Assembly: GCF_008180615.1 (NCBI RefSeq)
Contig: NZ_VTEH01000017.1
Location: 38,919-102,918, forward strand
DNA from: Rossellomorea vietnamensis
GTDB taxonomy: Bacteria; Bacillota; Bacilli; Bacillales; Bacillaceae_B
Length of the DNA: 64,000 nt
Direction: 5' to 3'
Of this stretch, positions 36,615 to 45,470 are shown piece by piece. The translations under genes and the position numbers were made by a program. The notes beneath the pieces are model-generated. The model saw nothing but the letters and a program-made list of their open reading frames with translations, made no database searches and was not told where the DNA came from. Every line of letters starts with the position of its first letter. Within the stretch, counting starts at the first letter, position 1.

Positions 36615-38789
36615 TTGGAAGACTATGTAACGTGCGGTGAGTTAAAAGTTGCGAGAGTATTTTATGATTTTATGAATTCAGAGGTGCTGCCCCAATCAGG
36701 AGTCTATAATTTTTGGGACAAATTTGCAGGACTAATAAAGGAATTTACGCCTGATAATAAAGCATTATTGAACAAGAGAACACAATTGCAAAGCTCATTA
36801 AATAAATGGCATCGAGAAAATACCCATTTTCATGCACAGAAGTATCAAGCTTTTTTAAAAGAAATCAATTATTTAGAAGACGAAGTAGAGGATTTTGTCA
36901 TTTCGACGGAAAATGTGGATGATGAAATCGCTGTTCAGGCAGGACCACAACTTGTGGTACCGGTGAATAATGCCCGCTATGCCATTAATGCGGCTAATGC
37001 CAGGTGGGGAAGCCTGTATGATGCGCTCTATGGTACAGACGCCATTTCTGAAGAAGATGATTGTGAAAAAGGTCAGTCCTACAACCCGAAACGAGGAGAA
37101 AAAGTCATTGCATACTCCAAACAATTCCTCGATGACACCATTCCTCTTACAAAAGGGTCACATAAAGAAGTGACTCACTATCACATAGTGGGGAATAAGC
37201 TTCAGGCTCAGCTGGCGGATGGAGATACAGCCCAATTATTGGATCCGTTAAAATTGGCAGGATACAACGGAACGCCGGAAGATCCAAGTGTTTTGCTGAT
37301 GAAAAACAATAACCTTCATTTTGAAATTGTGGTGGACCGCCAACATCCTATTGGGAAAAACGATAAAGCGGGTGTGAAAGATTTAGTGATGGAATCTGCA
37401 GTAACAACGATAATGGACTGTGAAGATTCTGTCGCTGCAGTTGACGCAGAGGATAAGGTCGGGGTCTACCGCAATTGGCTTGGATTAATGACGGGAGATG
37501 TAGAGACCACTTTTTCAAAGGGAGAGACAACGGTAGTGCGTTCTCTTCATAAAGACCGCATGTACACATCATTAACAGGAAGTTCCTTTTCACTGCGAGG
37601 ACGCTCTCTGCTTTTTATAAGAAATGTGGGGCATTTAATGACAACCAACGCGGTTTTGGATCACAATGGGGAAGAAATTTTCGAGGGGATATTAGATGGA
37701 GTGGTTACCAGTTTAATAGCCAAGCGTGATCTGGAAGCCGGTAGAGATTTTACTAATTCAACTAGAGGGTCAATATATATTGTTAAACCCAAAATGCATG
37801 GATCGCAAGAAGCGGCCTTTGCCAATAAGCTGTTTGATCGGATAGAAGACTTGTTAGGGCTGGAACGTCATACTATAAAAATTGGTGTCATGGATGAAGA
37901 AAGGCGGACTTCCCTCAATTTAAAAAATTGTATTTATCAAGTAAAAGACCGGATTGCCTTCGTTAATACTGGGTTCCTGGACCGTACAGGGGATGAGATT
38001 CACACCTCTATGGAAGCAGGGGTTATGTGCAGAAAAAATGACATGAAATCAACGAATTGGCTGAATGCTTATGAACGGGCCAATGTCAGTCGAGGGCTGG
38101 AAGCGGGATTCCAAGGGAAAGCTCAGATTGGAAAAGGAATGTGGGCAATGCCGGACATGATGGCAGACATGCTAAGTCAAAAGATCGCTCATCTTCAAGC
38201 TGGAGCCAATACAGCCTGGGTTCCATCGCCGACAGCGGCAACACTGCATGCCCTTCATTATCATCAGGCGGATGTCAGGAAGATTCAAAATGAATTAAGG
38301 GAAGAAACCTTCAGTGGCCGAAATAACATGCTGGATATTCCTTTCGTGGAGACTTTCTCCTGGAGTGAAGAAGAAATCCAACAAGAACTCGATAATAATA
38401 TTCAAGGCATTCTGGGATATGTGGTGCGCTGGGTGAATCAAGGTATCGGCTGTTCGAAAGTACCCGACATAAATAATATAGGACTTATGGAAGATCGTGC
38501 AACCCTTCGTATATCAAGTCAGCATGTTGCCAACTGGCTGCACCATGGAGTCTGCACAAAAAACCAAGTTACAGAAACCTTGGAGAGAATGGCTAAAGTC
38601 GTCGATGAGCAAAATGCAGAAGATTCTCAGTACCAACCTATGTCTCCTCAATTTCATCGCTCGATAGCATTTCAGGCAGCAGCAGAATTGATTTTCGAAG
38701 GATCACAGCAGCCGAATGGTTACACCGAACCGATCCTGCACAGAAGAAGGCTTGAAGCTAAAGCCCTTGCTAAGAATTTGGTGAATTAA
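36615..38789 (+). CDS. glcB: Malate synthase G
   Basis: A 724-residue enzyme, the full length of the monomeric G isoform. It condenses glyoxylate with acetyl-CoA to malate in the glyoxylate shunt, in the cytoplasm with Mg2+. Recognisable stretches are HFEIVVDRQHPIGKNDKAGV, VMESAVTTIMDCEDSVAAVD, MHGSQEAAFANKLFDRIEDL, IKIGVMDEERRTSLNLK, and the late WVPSPTAATLHALHYHQ. The TTG start is seven bases after AAGGAGG. The operator and promoter upstream and its neighbour isocitrate lyase confirm the pathway. Here the G isoform serves the shunt, rather than the A isoform often paired with isocitrate lyase. Confidence 0.95.
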   Translation: MEDYVTCGELKVARVFYDFMNSEVLPQSGVYNFWDKFAGLIKEFTPDNKALLNKRTQLQSSLNKWHRENTHFHAQKYQAFLKEINYLEDEVEDFVISTENVDDEIAVQAGPQLVVPVNNARYAINAANARWGSLYDALYGTDAISEEDDCEKGQSYNPKRGEKVIAYSKQFLDDTIPLTKGSHKEVTHYHIVGNKLQAQLADGDTAQLLDPLKLAGYNGTPEDPSVLLMKNNNLHFEIVVDRQHPIGKNDKAGVKDLVMESAVTTIMDCEDSVAAVDAEDKVGVYRNWLGLMTGDVETTFSKGETTVVRSLHKDRMYTSLTGSSFSLRGRSLLFIRNVGHLMTTNAVLDHNGEEIFEGILDGVVTSLIAKRDLEAGRDFTNSTRGSIYIVKPKMHGSQEAAFANKLFDRIEDLLGLERHTIKIGVMDEERRTSLNLKNCIYQVKDRIAFVNTGFLDRTGDEIHTSMEAGVMCRKNDMKSTNWLNAYERANVSRGLEAGFQGKAQIGKGMWAMPDMMADMLSQKIAHLQAGANTAWVPSPTAATLHALHYHQADVRKIQNELREETFSGRNNMLDIPFVETFSWSEEEIQQELDNNIQGILGYVVRWVNQGIGCSKVPDINNIGLMEDRATLRISSQHVANWLHHGVCTKNQVTETLERMAKVVDEQNAEDSQYQPMSPQFHRSIAFQAAAELIFEGSQQPNGYTEPILHRRRLEAKALAKNLVN

Positions 38790-38807
38790 ACAATTTAACT
38801 CATTAAA

Positions 38808-38850
38808 CAGAACCGCACATTCAACAATTGGAAGGTGCGGTTCTGTTTGT
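38808..38850 (+). terminator. Terminator of the malate synthase gene
   Basis: CAGAACCGCAC (38808-38818) pairs perfectly with GTGCGGTTCTG (38835-38845), followed by TTTGTG. Confidence 0.8.
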
Positions 38851-38972
38851 GTAAACTGCAAAAAAAGGGATCTCTGTTATATAACAAAAGCGAAACCTTC
38901 GAAACTCTTGATTAAACAGACTTTAACGGTTGATTTAATCACTAAAATATATTCTGAATTTTTTAATATTAA

Positions 38973-39037
38973 CTGTTGTAATACAGAAAATAGTGTTATA
39001 TAATAAAATCAATTAAACTATAACTGTATTAATACAG
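38973..39037 (+). promoter_or_regulatory. Isocitrate lyase promoter with two operators
   Basis: TTGTAA (38976-38981), 17 bases, TATAAT (38999-39004). Operator one, CTGTTGTAATACAG (38973-38986), covers the -35 hexamer. Operator two, CTGTATTAATACAG (39024-39037), a perfect palindrome, lies just downstream of the start point. Their centres are 51 bases apart, close to five helical turns. Confidence 0.7.
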
Positions 39038-39066
39038 TGAAAAAACAAAGAGTTGGAGGCAGGAGA

Positions 39067-40356
39067 ATGAATAAAGAATCGGTTCAAAATGAAGCACTTG
39101 GAATGAGAGAAGATTGGGAATTAAATCCTAGATGGGAAGGGGTTGAGCGCCCGTATTCACCAGAGGATGTTTTACGGCTGAGAGGATCTTTAAAGGTGGA
39201 GCATACACTGGCTCAAACCGGTGCAGAAAAACTATGGAAACTGATTAATGAAGAACCTTTCGTGAATGCTCTAGGGGCTTTAACCGGGGGGCAGGCTGTT
39301 CAGCAGGTAAAGGCCGGCTTAAAAGCTATTTATCTCAGCGGCTGGCAGGTTGCTGCTGACGCCAACGTGGCAGGGCAGATGTATCCGGATCAAAGCTTGT
39401 ATCCAGTGAATTCGGTTCCTCAGGTAGTCAAACGCATTAATAATTCTTTAACACGTGCCGATCAAATTCAACACATGGAAGGCGAAGGGGATATCGATTA
39501 TTTCGCGCCGATTGTAGCTGATGCGGAAGCGGGATTCGGCGGTCAGTTAAATGTCTTTGAATTGATGAAAAGCATGATTGAAGCAGGAGCATCCGGCGTT
39601 CACTTTGAAGACCAATTGGCATCAGAGAAAAAATGCGGGCATTTAGGAGGGAAAGTATTACTGCCAACCCAGACAGCCGTCAAAAACCTCATTTCCGCCC
39701 GTCTCGCTGCTGATGTCTCCGGAGTTCCGACCGTACTGGTCGCACGTACCGATGCTGATGCCGCCGACCTGATTACAAGCGATATCGATCCGGTAGACGC
39801 TGAATTTATTACAGGGGAGAGAACACCAGAAGGATTTTACCGCACAAAGGCAGGGATTGACCAGGCCATTGCGCGAGGTCTGGCTTATGCCCCTTATGCT
39901 GACTTGATCTGGTGTGAAACATCTAAACCGAGCCTGGAAGAAGCGAAAACATTTGCAGATGCCATTCATGAAAAATTCCCTGGAAAGCTGCTGGCTTATA
40001 ACTGTTCACCATCCTTCAATTGGGAAGCGAATCTTGATAAAGAAACCATCGAAACATACCAAGTCGAACTCAGTAAAATGGGCTATAAATTTCAATTCGT
40101 AACCCTTGCCGGCTTCCACTCACTCAACTATGGAATGTTTGAACTGGCACGAGGATATAAAACACGAGGAATGGGAGCATATTCCGAACTTCAGCAGGCA
40201 GAGTTTTCCGCTGAAAAAAATGGGTACACCGCTACAAGGCACCAGAGAGAAGTTGGAACGGGTTATTTTGATGAAGTGACACAGGTGATCACTGGAGGAA
40301 CATCCTCTACAACAGCGCTGAAAGGTTCAACCGAAACGGCACAATTTCAAAGCTGA
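39067..40356 (+). CDS. aceA: Isocitrate lyase
   Basis: A 429-residue isocitrate lyase, which splits isocitrate into glyoxylate and succinate. The signature KKCGHLGGK (catalytic Cys190) is present, with QMYPDQSLYPVNSVP, ADAEAGFGG and the C-terminal TLAGFHSLNYGMFELA. The ATG at 39067 lies seven bases after GGAGG; an upstream GTG at 39037 falls on the operator. The gene shares an operator with malate synthase and is followed by a tiny zinc-ribbon gene before the terminator. It should be switched on for growth on acetate or fatty acids (family knowledge). Confidence 0.96.
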   Translation: MNKESVQNEALGMREDWELNPRWEGVERPYSPEDVLRLRGSLKVEHTLAQTGAEKLWKLINEEPFVNALGALTGGQAVQQVKAGLKAIYLSGWQVAADANVAGQMYPDQSLYPVNSVPQVVKRINNSLTRADQIQHMEGEGDIDYFAPIVADAEAGFGGQLNVFELMKSMIEAGASGVHFEDQLASEKKCGHLGGKVLLPTQTAVKNLISARLAADVSGVPTVLVARTDADAADLITSDIDPVDAEFITGERTPEGFYRTKAGIDQAIARGLAYAPYADLIWCETSKPSLEEAKTFADAIHEKFPGKLLAYNCSPSFNWEANLDKETIETYQVELSKMGYKFQFVTLAGFHSLNYGMFELARGYKTRGMGAYSELQQAEFSAEKNGYTATRHQREVGTGYFDEVTQVITGGTSSTTALKGSTETAQFQS

Positions 40357-40394
40357 ATTTATATTAAAAAATAAAACGAACAGGAGGATGGAAA

Positions 40395-40520
40395 ATGAAA
40401 AGAGTGAACGCTGCAACAAAAGGGGTAAAAGAATGCTGTGATTGCGGAAGAATGATCGATGATTCTCAATTCGCTTACTTTAATCAGTGTGAAAAATGCT
40501 TGAGAAATACAGAACAATGA
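40395..40520 (+). CDS. 41-residue zinc-ribbon protein, YhfH-like
   Basis: A 41-codon gene opening with AGGAGG six bases before the ATG. The protein carries two CxxC knuckles: CCDCG (Cys14, Cys17) and CEKC (Cys32, Cys35). The order CxxCG, I, YFN, CxxC resembles the YhfH family of bacilli, tiny predicted zinc-binding proteins of unknown function. It lies 38 bases after isocitrate lyase and ahead of the operon terminator, so it is made with the glyoxylate shunt. Confidence 0.75.
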   Translation: MKRVNAATKGVKECCDCGRMIDDSQFAYFNQCEKCLRNTEQ

Positions 40521-40568
40521 TGAAGTGAACTCTGCTGTTGAAAGATAAGCAGGAATGATTTCCAACCG

Positions 40569-40600
40569 GGACAAGGGATGATACCTTGTCCTATTTTTAT
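40569..40600 (+). terminator. Terminator of the isocitrate lyase operon
   Basis: GGACAAGG (40569-40576) pairs with CCTTGTCC (40584-40591), followed by TATTTTTATTTT. It lies ahead of the permease gene, which argues for a permease start downstream. Confidence 0.85.
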
Positions 40601-40667
40601 TTTAGAAGGAAAAGCGGCTCTTTGTGTTGAATTTATTAACAAACTTTGGAAGTTATCGACTAAGGCG

Positions 40668-41936
40668 GTGAGTTCAATCGAATTACAGGTGAGTATATGG
40701 GGAGTGCTCCTCGCGATGGCTTTCACGGTCATCCTGATCTTCAGAAGAATCAATCCTGCCTATGCGATGATGGCAGGCGCCTGTGCAGGCGGAATCATTG
40801 GCGGGCTGGATCTTTCAACAACAGTAGAATACATGATAGGCGGAGCACAGTTATTAACGCCGGCTGTACTGCGCATTTTGGCGGCAGGTGTCTTAATAGG
40901 TGTCTTAGTAGAATCCGGTGCAGCCAATGTGATTGCTGCTACAATCGTCAGCAAGCTGGGAGAAACGAAAGCCCTGCTGGCCATAACGCTCTCATCATTA
41001 ATTTTAACGGCCGTAGGGGTGTTCATAGCGGCGGCCATACTGACAGTAGCACCTATCGCTCTTATGATTGCTAAAAGAACCGGCGTATCCAGGATCAGTG
41101 TGCTGATTGCGGTTATATGCGGCGGTAGAGCGGGAAATGCCATCGCTCCGAATCCCAGTACAATTGCAGCAGCAGATGGCTTTTCACTTCCTTTGACCAG
41201 CGTTATGGCTGCAGGGCTCGTGCCGGCGGCGGTTGGTGCAGGGCTTACATATCTTATTGCCAAAAAACTCAGTAACAAGGGATTAATGGTTACTGAGATG
41301 GAAACAGAGAAAATCACAAGTAAGAAAGAACCTTCATTCCTGGGTGCGATTTCCGGTCCCTTATTTACGATTCTCCTGCTTTCACTGCAGCCAATAGCAG
41401 GGATCAAAATCGATTCTTTGGTGGCACTGCCTGCCGGAGGTTTCTTCGGATTGCTTGTCATGGGGAAGGTGGGCGAGTTCAAACTTCATATATCCAGCGG
41501 CCTTCATAAAATGTCCGGCATAGCCATTGTCATTCTAGGAACAGGTACTTTAGCGGGAATCATCGTTCACTCTTCGCTGAATGACATGATTTTGAGCGGA
41601 TTGAATTTTTTCCACTTGCCAGTATCTTTCATCGCTCCTTTTTCAGGGGCATTCATGTCCATGGCGACCGCATCTGCCACATCGTCAGCGGCTATTTCAA
41701 GCGGAGTCTTTGCAGAAATCCTGCTCGAAAATGGGGTAACGGCCCTGGCTGGCGCAGCCATGATCAATGCAGCAGCTGTCGGCTTTGACTTCCTGCCTCA
41801 TGGACCTCTTTTTCATATATCTCGGGAGTCTCTTTTTATGGAGATGAAAGAACGGCTGAGAGCACTGCCTTATGAATTGATTATTGCTGTAGCTATGGTG
41901 ATTGCCTCGACATTGGTATTTGGGGGGTTCTTCTAA
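40668..41936 (+). CDS. GntP-family permease
   Basis: A 422-residue transporter with about twelve helices of the gluconate permease (GntP) family: MMAGACAGGIIGGLDLS, LVESGAANVIAATIVSKLG, GNAIAPNPSTIAAADGF and a late INAAAVGFDFLPHGPLFH. It should import an organic acid with protons. Start uncertain: the GTG at 40668 overlaps an excellent ribosome site (AAGGCGGTGA, 40662-40671), which is spaced for an ATC at 40677, and further in-frame codons lie upstream across a terminator. Its position after the glyoxylate shunt suggests a carboxylate substrate (inference). Confidence 0.8.
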   Translation: MSSIELQVSIWGVLLAMAFTVILIFRRINPAYAMMAGACAGGIIGGLDLSTTVEYMIGGAQLLTPAVLRILAAGVLIGVLVESGAANVIAATIVSKLGETKALLAITLSSLILTAVGVFIAAAILTVAPIALMIAKRTGVSRISVLIAVICGGRAGNAIAPNPSTIAAADGFSLPLTSVMAAGLVPAAVGAGLTYLIAKKLSNKGLMVTEMETEKITSKKEPSFLGAISGPLFTILLLSLQPIAGIKIDSLVALPAGGFFGLLVMGKVGEFKLHISSGLHKMSGIAIVILGTGTLAGIIVHSSLNDMILSGLNFFHLPVSFIAPFSGAFMSMATASATSSAAISSGVFAEILLENGVTALAGAAMINAAAVGFDFLPHGPLFHISRESLFMEMKERLRALPYELIIAVAMVIASTLVFGGFF

Positions 41937-42303
41937 AAGGTTATGCTAAACTTTGTTATAGATATAATTTATAGGAACTAATATTTTGAAAAAAGGGTAA
42001 TATCACGATTCCTAGTTGATTTACCCATGGATTTAAAGGAACTAAAGAGGCTTGCTGATACCTCGGCCGGTAACGGTAAGCGAGAGCTTATTTTCTTTTT
42101 GCAATTACGAACCAAGGATGTGGCGGTTCCAGAGCGCAGAAAACCTCATTCAATAAGAAGAATATGTTGGTGAAATCTGCTTGTTTACTGTAACCGGAAC
42201 GAATATCAAACTTCGGCTTTCTGCTTATACATGTCTTGCTAAGCTGACGGGGCAGGACAAGGAATTTTAAAGGTTATTGATGCAATAGAAAGGCGGGAGA
42301 TTT
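41937..42303. other. Gene-free stretch before the GNAT gene
   Basis: No frame, repeat or regulatory element that I can support apart from AAAGGCGGGAG, the ribosome site of the next gene. Confidence 0.4.
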
Positions 42304-42819
42304 TTGATAGAAACAAAACGTCTTATAATTAGAGAAATGGTGCAGTCCGATTATGATGCATTGTGCAGAATATTGTGTGATGAGGAAGTAATGCGTGGTG
42401 CTTATGAAAGTGCATTCAACTTAGAAGAAGCTCAAAATTGGCTTAACAGACATCTTACAAGATATGAAGAACTTGGTTTTGGACTATGGGCTGTTGAATT
42501 AAAAGAAACAAACGAAATGATTGGTCAATGCGGCTTGACGATGCAAGGCTGGAGAGAAAATGAAGTTTTGGAAATAGGATTTTTGTTTCAAAAAGAGTAT
42601 TGGCACAGGGGTTATGCAACAGAAGCGGCAGTTGCTTGCAAGGAATACGCTTTTTCAGTTCTTAATGCAGATAGGGTTTACTCTATTATTAGGGACACAA
42701 ATATAGCCGCTCAAAAAGTTGCTGTTCGAAACGGTATGAATATTATTGATAAAGATACTAAGAGTTTTAGGAAAATAGATATGGAATTTCTTCTGTATTC
42801 TGCAGAGCGAACAAAATGA
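42304..42819 (+). CDS. GNAT N-acetyltransferase, RimJ/RimL type
   Basis: A 171-residue acetyltransferase. The start matches RimJ-type enzymes (ETKRLIIREM), with the acetyl-CoA binding loop region EIGFLFQKEYWHRGYATEAA (Q/RxxGxG/A variant) and the ending SIIRDTNIAAQKVAVRNGM. It acetylates a protein N-terminus or small amine. The TTG start is preceded by AAAGGCGGGAG. Its base composition is A+T richer than the preceding metabolic genes, so it may be a later arrival. Confidence 0.9.
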   Translation: MIETKRLIIREMVQSDYDALCRILCDEEVMRGAYESAFNLEEAQNWLNRHLTRYEELGFGLWAVELKETNEMIGQCGLTMQGWRENEVLEIGFLFQKEYWHRGYATEAAVACKEYAFSVLNADRVYSIIRDTNIAAQKVAVRNGMNIIDKDTKSFRKIDMEFLLYSAERTK

Positions 42820-43039
42820 GCAGGTGAAATTGAAAAAGGTTTCCATGATCAAACCATATACTGTTTGAAATTGAGCTAACAGTGATTCCATTATGGCTGA
42901 CTTTATCTATTTTGAGACTGCGACACCAGAATTTACGATAAACGCATCGGTTTATCACTATCAAGTTTTTTCCTGTAAAAAATTTTGAGCAATAGGGGGA
43001 GAAATTCCGCTTATTTACCCAAAATCGCTGTCTAATCAA

Positions 43040-43820
43040 TGCCCAAACTAACAAGAATATAAGGAAAAGGGCATCAAGCGGACGCCCAGGTGCCCAAACT
43101 CCACTTAAATCAAAGGAAAAGGTAACCAAGCGGGCGCCTTGGTGCCCAAACTCCACACAAATCAAAGGAAAAGGTAACCAAGCGAACGCTTAGCTGCCCA
43201 AACTCCACACAAATCAAGGGAAAAAGTAACCAAGCGGACGCCTAGGTGCCCAAACTCCACAGAGATCAAGTGAAAAGGTAACCAAGCGGGTGCCTTGGAG
43301 CCCGTACTCACCAGACTTTAAGAGAAAAAGGCGCCAAGCATGTGTCTAGGTGCCCAAACTCCACACAAATCAAGGGAAAAGGTAACCAAGCGGTTGTCTT
43401 GGTGGCCGTACTCACTAGACTTTAAGAGAAAAGGGTGCTAAGCATTGTGTCTAGGTGCCCAAACTCCACACAAATCACAGGGAAAGGTAACCAAGCGGAC
43501 GCCTTGGAGCCCGTACTCACCAGACTTTAAGAGAAAAGGGCGCCAAGCATGTGTCTAGGTGCCCAAACTCCACACAAATCACAGGGAAAGGTAACCAAGC
43601 GGACGCCTAGGAGCCCGTACACACCAGACTTTAAGAGAAAAAGGCGCCAAGCATGTGTCTAGGTGCCCAAACTCCACACAAATCAAGGGAAAAGGTAACC
43701 AAGCGGACGCCTTGGTGCCCAAACTCCACACAAATCAAAGGAAAAGGTAACCAAGCGGACGCCTTGGTGCCCAAACTCCACACAAATCAAGGGAAAAAGT
43801 AACCAAGCGGGCGCGCTTAG
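43040..43820. repeat. 52-bp tandem repeat array, about fifteen units of two subtypes
   Basis: Units begin at about 43040, 43091, 43143, 43195, 43247, 43299, 43351, 43403, 43456, 43508, 43560, 43612, 43664, 43716 and 43768, at 52-bp spacing with rare one-base slips. Subtype A (TGCCCAAACTCC) has CCAAG/CTTGG arms; subtype B (AGCCCGTACTC) alternates with it in the middle, giving a 104-bp composite, with arms GCGCCAAG and CTAGGTGC. The flanks carry related A+T-rich AATTCCGCTTATTT blocks. The rest of 42820-43957 has no gene. Confidence 0.92.
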
Positions 43821-43917
43821 CCGGAAAAATTCCGCTTATTTGAGATGAGTTCGTTCAAAGCAGTGACCATGCACCCCGGTATTATCCTATCATGAACGGC
43901 TATCAAGGCCATCAAGA

Positions 43918-43950
43918 AAATGGGAGCACCCTTGTTGGCAGCTCCCATTT
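43918..43950 (-). terminator. Terminator of the TetR-SMR operon
   Basis: Ten-base perfect arms AAATGGGAGC (43918-43927) and GCTCCCATTT (43941-43950), followed on the minus strand by a T-rich tail. Confidence 0.85.
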
Positions 43951-43957
43951 GAAACAC

Positions 43958-44272
43958 TTAAGAAGCCAATCTCAACCCCAACACTGCACTAATGATGACT
44001 CCTATAAATAAGATCCGCTTCCAATCTTTGGGCTCTCCATAAAACAACATCCCAACCAGCACGCCTCCGACAGTGCCGATGCCTGTCCAAATGGCGTAGG
44101 ACATTCCCATAGGAAGAGTTCTCATCGCCAAACTCAAAAACCCAAAACTAAATAGAAATCCCAGAAATAATACGAGATACGACTGCCACCTTTTTTCTTT
44201 TACAACCAGATTTATTCCAGTAACACCGACGACTTCAAAAGCACCAGCTAAAATTAAATAAGTCCAAGCCAT
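43958..44272 (-). CDS. yvdR: SMR-family efflux subunit, YvdR-like
   Basis: A 104-residue small multidrug resistance protein: four helices, the membrane-embedded Glu13 of AGAFEVVGV that binds substrate cation and proton, and the signature PMGMSYAIWTGIGTVGG. Paired SMR proteins act as heterodimers in the cytoplasmic membrane. Its start codon overlaps the stop of the partner gene by one base (TAATG), so they are co-translated. Gene order TetR-SMR-SMR matches B. subtilis yvdTSR. Substrate unknown; quaternary cations or guanidinium-type compounds are family possibilities. Confidence 0.85.
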   Translation of the reverse strand: MAWTYLILAGAFEVVGVTGINLVVKEKRWQSYLVLFLGFLFSFGFLSLAMRTLPMGMSYAIWTGIGTVGGVLVGMLFYGEPKDWKRILFIGVIISAVLGLRLAS

Positions 44273-44622
44273 TAAACTCCACCTTCCTTTTCGTCGGATG
44301 GAGGTGTCACGAGTTTCAAGCCGATGACACCTAATAGCAGCAGGAGAATAAAGAATAATTTTGTCCCGCTGAAGGCTTCACCAAATAGCAGGATTTCAAC
44401 GAGCACAGTTCCCGCTGTTCCGATTCCCGTAAAGACTGCATAGACAGTGGCAACCGGCAATTTTTGAGTAGCTTTTATTAAAACCACAAACGAAAAATAG
44501 ATAAGCAGAATGGTGGCACTCCATGATATGAAATCATCAGAATGCTTCAGCCCAACTGCCCATAAAACCTCTATGATACCCGCAACAATAACGAGAAACC
44601 AACTTGTATTCACACTAAACAC
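44272..44622 (-). CDS. yvdS: SMR-family efflux subunit, YvdS-like
   Basis: A 116-residue SMR protein with four helices, the key Glu18 in AGIIEVLWAVGLK and PVATVYAVFTGIGTAGT, followed by a short charged tail (PPSDEKEGGV). The W in the GIIEVLW segment is typical of the Gdx/SugE side of the family. It partners the next gene product and lies 11 bases after the TetR gene. Confidence 0.85.
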   Translation of the reverse strand: MFSVNTSWFLVIVAGIIEVLWAVGLKHSDDFISWSATILLIYFSFVVLIKATQKLPVATVYAVFTGIGTAGTVLVEILLFGEAFSGTKLFFILLLLLGVIGLKLVTPPSDEKEGGV

Positions 44623-44633
44623 TCTCCATTCGA

Positions 44634-45215
44634 TTAATCATTCATAATTCCATTCCAGTAGAGATACCAGGAGGCATCCAATCTTTTTTGTAATCGAACA
44701 GGGCCGCCGTACAGCATTTCAACAATTACCGCGTCCATCACACCTAAGAAAGCAGCTGCTGCTTTAGGAACATCTACGCTGGATAGGATTTCTCCTCTGC
44801 TAGCCGCGGTTTCTAAAATAGGAAGAAACAGAGACTCCAGCTCGTCCAAGTAGTGATAAACCTCTTTCAGCACTTCAGAACTGAGGTGGGCTGGAGGAAA
44901 AAATGAGATCCGGACCATGAATTTGGCAGAATCCAGCCTTTCAAACCTCTCAATACAATGAAGCAAGAAGCCATATAAAACTTCCTTTACGGGGAGGGAG
45001 CTTCTTTTACTAATGAAATCTTTAGTGCTGGCGAGCTCAGATACAAAAGCATCTCTGCAGATCTGAAGGAAAAGGTCATCCTTTCCACTGAAATGAGTAT
45101 AAATGGACTGCTTTTTAATTCCTACATCATTGGCAATATGAGAAAGGGAAGCACCTTCATAGCCGTTTAGAGCAAAAAATTTCAAAGCAGCTTTCTTTAT
45201 CTGATCTGATGTCAT
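44634..45215 (-). CDS. yvdT: TetR-family regulator, YvdT-like
   Basis: A 193-residue repressor: N-terminal helix-turn-helix (about 5-50, KFFALNGYEGASLSHIANDVG then KQSIYTHFSGKDDLF) and an all-helical ligand-binding domain. First gene of the efflux operon, so it probably represses itself and the two SMR genes until inducer binds. GGAAGG lies ten bases before the ATG. A near-palindromic site lies between its -10 element and its start. Confidence 0.88.
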   Translation of the reverse strand: MTSDQIKKAALKFFALNGYEGASLSHIANDVGIKKQSIYTHFSGKDDLFLQICRDAFVSELASTKDFISKRSSLPVKEVLYGFLLHCIERFERLDSAKFMVRISFFPPAHLSSEVLKEVYHYLDELESLFLPILETAASRGEILSSVDVPKAAAAFLGVMDAVIVEMLYGGPVRLQKRLDASWYLYWNGIMND

Positions 45216-45229
45216 TCATTATCATCCTT

Positions 45230-45253
45230 CCGAACGGTCGTAAGGATAGTATA
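45230..45253 (-). promoter_or_regulatory. Promoter -10 and probable TetR operator
   Basis: On the minus strand, TATACT (45253-45248) is followed by CGACCGTTCGG (45240-45230), a GACCG/CGG near-palindrome of the type bound by TetR-family repressors. Confidence 0.45.
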
Positions 45254-45470
45254 ACAGGTTTATTCTCAAAATGTACAATGGAATGGAGGGACTGGTGCAT
45301 TGTCTCAAAAAGAGTGATAGGAGATAAGTAATTTAGGGTAAATAATATCTAAAAGAAACGAACAGCTGGGATCTTCTTCAGCAGGCAGTGTAAAAGAGTC
45401 TGCACTCCGGAATCTAGTGAAATGAGAACCAGCCACCAGCATGATGAGACTTCTAAGGGGTGATGAAGAG

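Noticed and set aside
3..43820. CRISPR arrays at the 52-bp repeat loci
   Set aside because: Every unit is repeated along its whole length with no unique spacers, and no cas genes are near.
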